Shown here piece after piece: positions 5,668 through 5,744 of a DNA stretch of 5,744 nt; position 1 is the stretch's first letter; every line of letters starts with the position of its first letter. The translations under genes were made by a program, and so were the position numbers. The stretch comes from Xanthobacteraceae bacterium (lineage in GTDB: Bacteria > Pseudomonadota > Alphaproteobacteria > Rhizobiales > Xanthobacteraceae). The notes below the pieces were generated by a model. That model was not told where the DNA came from, ran no database searches, and saw only the letters and a list, made by a program, of their open reading frames with translations. The DNA lies in assembly GCA_030037185.1 (NCBI GenBank), contig JASHRR010000236.1, positions 1 to 5,744 of the forward strand, given 5' to 3'.

Positions 5668-5744
5668 TCGGACCGCCTCCTGAGGAGCATCGCGAACCAT
5701 GCATCTCGAACGATGCCACGCGCAAGGCCTGAGTCCACGACCAT

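Noticed and set aside
4806..5732. 308-codon + strand frame opposite the amidohydrolase
   Set aside because: A shadow produced by GC-biased codons; the - strand frame has all metal-binding motifs of a known family.

Overview
The window is GC-rich DNA that looks like an alphaproteobacterium of the Bradyrhizobium/Rhodopseudomonas type. I base this on codon choice, the style of the small Cys-rich exported protein and a recalled resemblance of the precursor leader to rhizobial proteins. No rRNA or housekeeping marker is present, so the taxon is an inference.

Region 1 (1-2933) is a compact TOMM (thiazole/oxazole-modified microcin) locus on the + strand. It starts with a 162-residue precursor peptide (89-577). 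Its first 90 residues contain no Cys, and its last 72 residues contain 30 Cys and 18 Ser, ending in eleven Ser-Cys pairs, three more Cys and a final Trp. After 127 bases that contain a 9-bp inverted repeat comes a fused cyclodehydratase (705-2933). It carries an N-terminal RRE-like leader-binding domain, an E1-like domain with two CxxC pairs, and a YcaO domain with clear ATP-site motifs. The expected chemistry is that the enzyme binds the leader and converts core Cys and Ser to azolines. No dehydrogenase, protease, transporter or immunity gene is visible, so the locus is either minimal or relies on genes elsewhere.

Region 2 (2934-3700) has no gene I can support well. It holds a strong 10-bp hairpin (3108-3138), a weak small reading frame overlapping the end of the cyclodehydratase by GTGA, and an AT-richer patch around 3235-3300.

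Region 3 (3701-4072) encodes a small exported protein with an N-terminal signal sequence, a Pro-rich linker and a six-Cys C-terminal module, of unknown function.

Region 4 (4073-4643) is a gene-poor convergent intergenic region with a 9-G run and a hairpin followed by T-rich sequence.

Region 5 (4644-5744) is on the - strand. It holds an amidohydrolase of the ACMSD-like family (4644-5597, GTG start), preceded by a possible 15-codon leader peptide with a perfect AGGAGG (5620-5667). This gene looks metabolically unrelated to the TOMM locus.

The most striking item is the precursor. If fully cyclised, residues 137-161 would form 25 consecutive azole or azoline rings.
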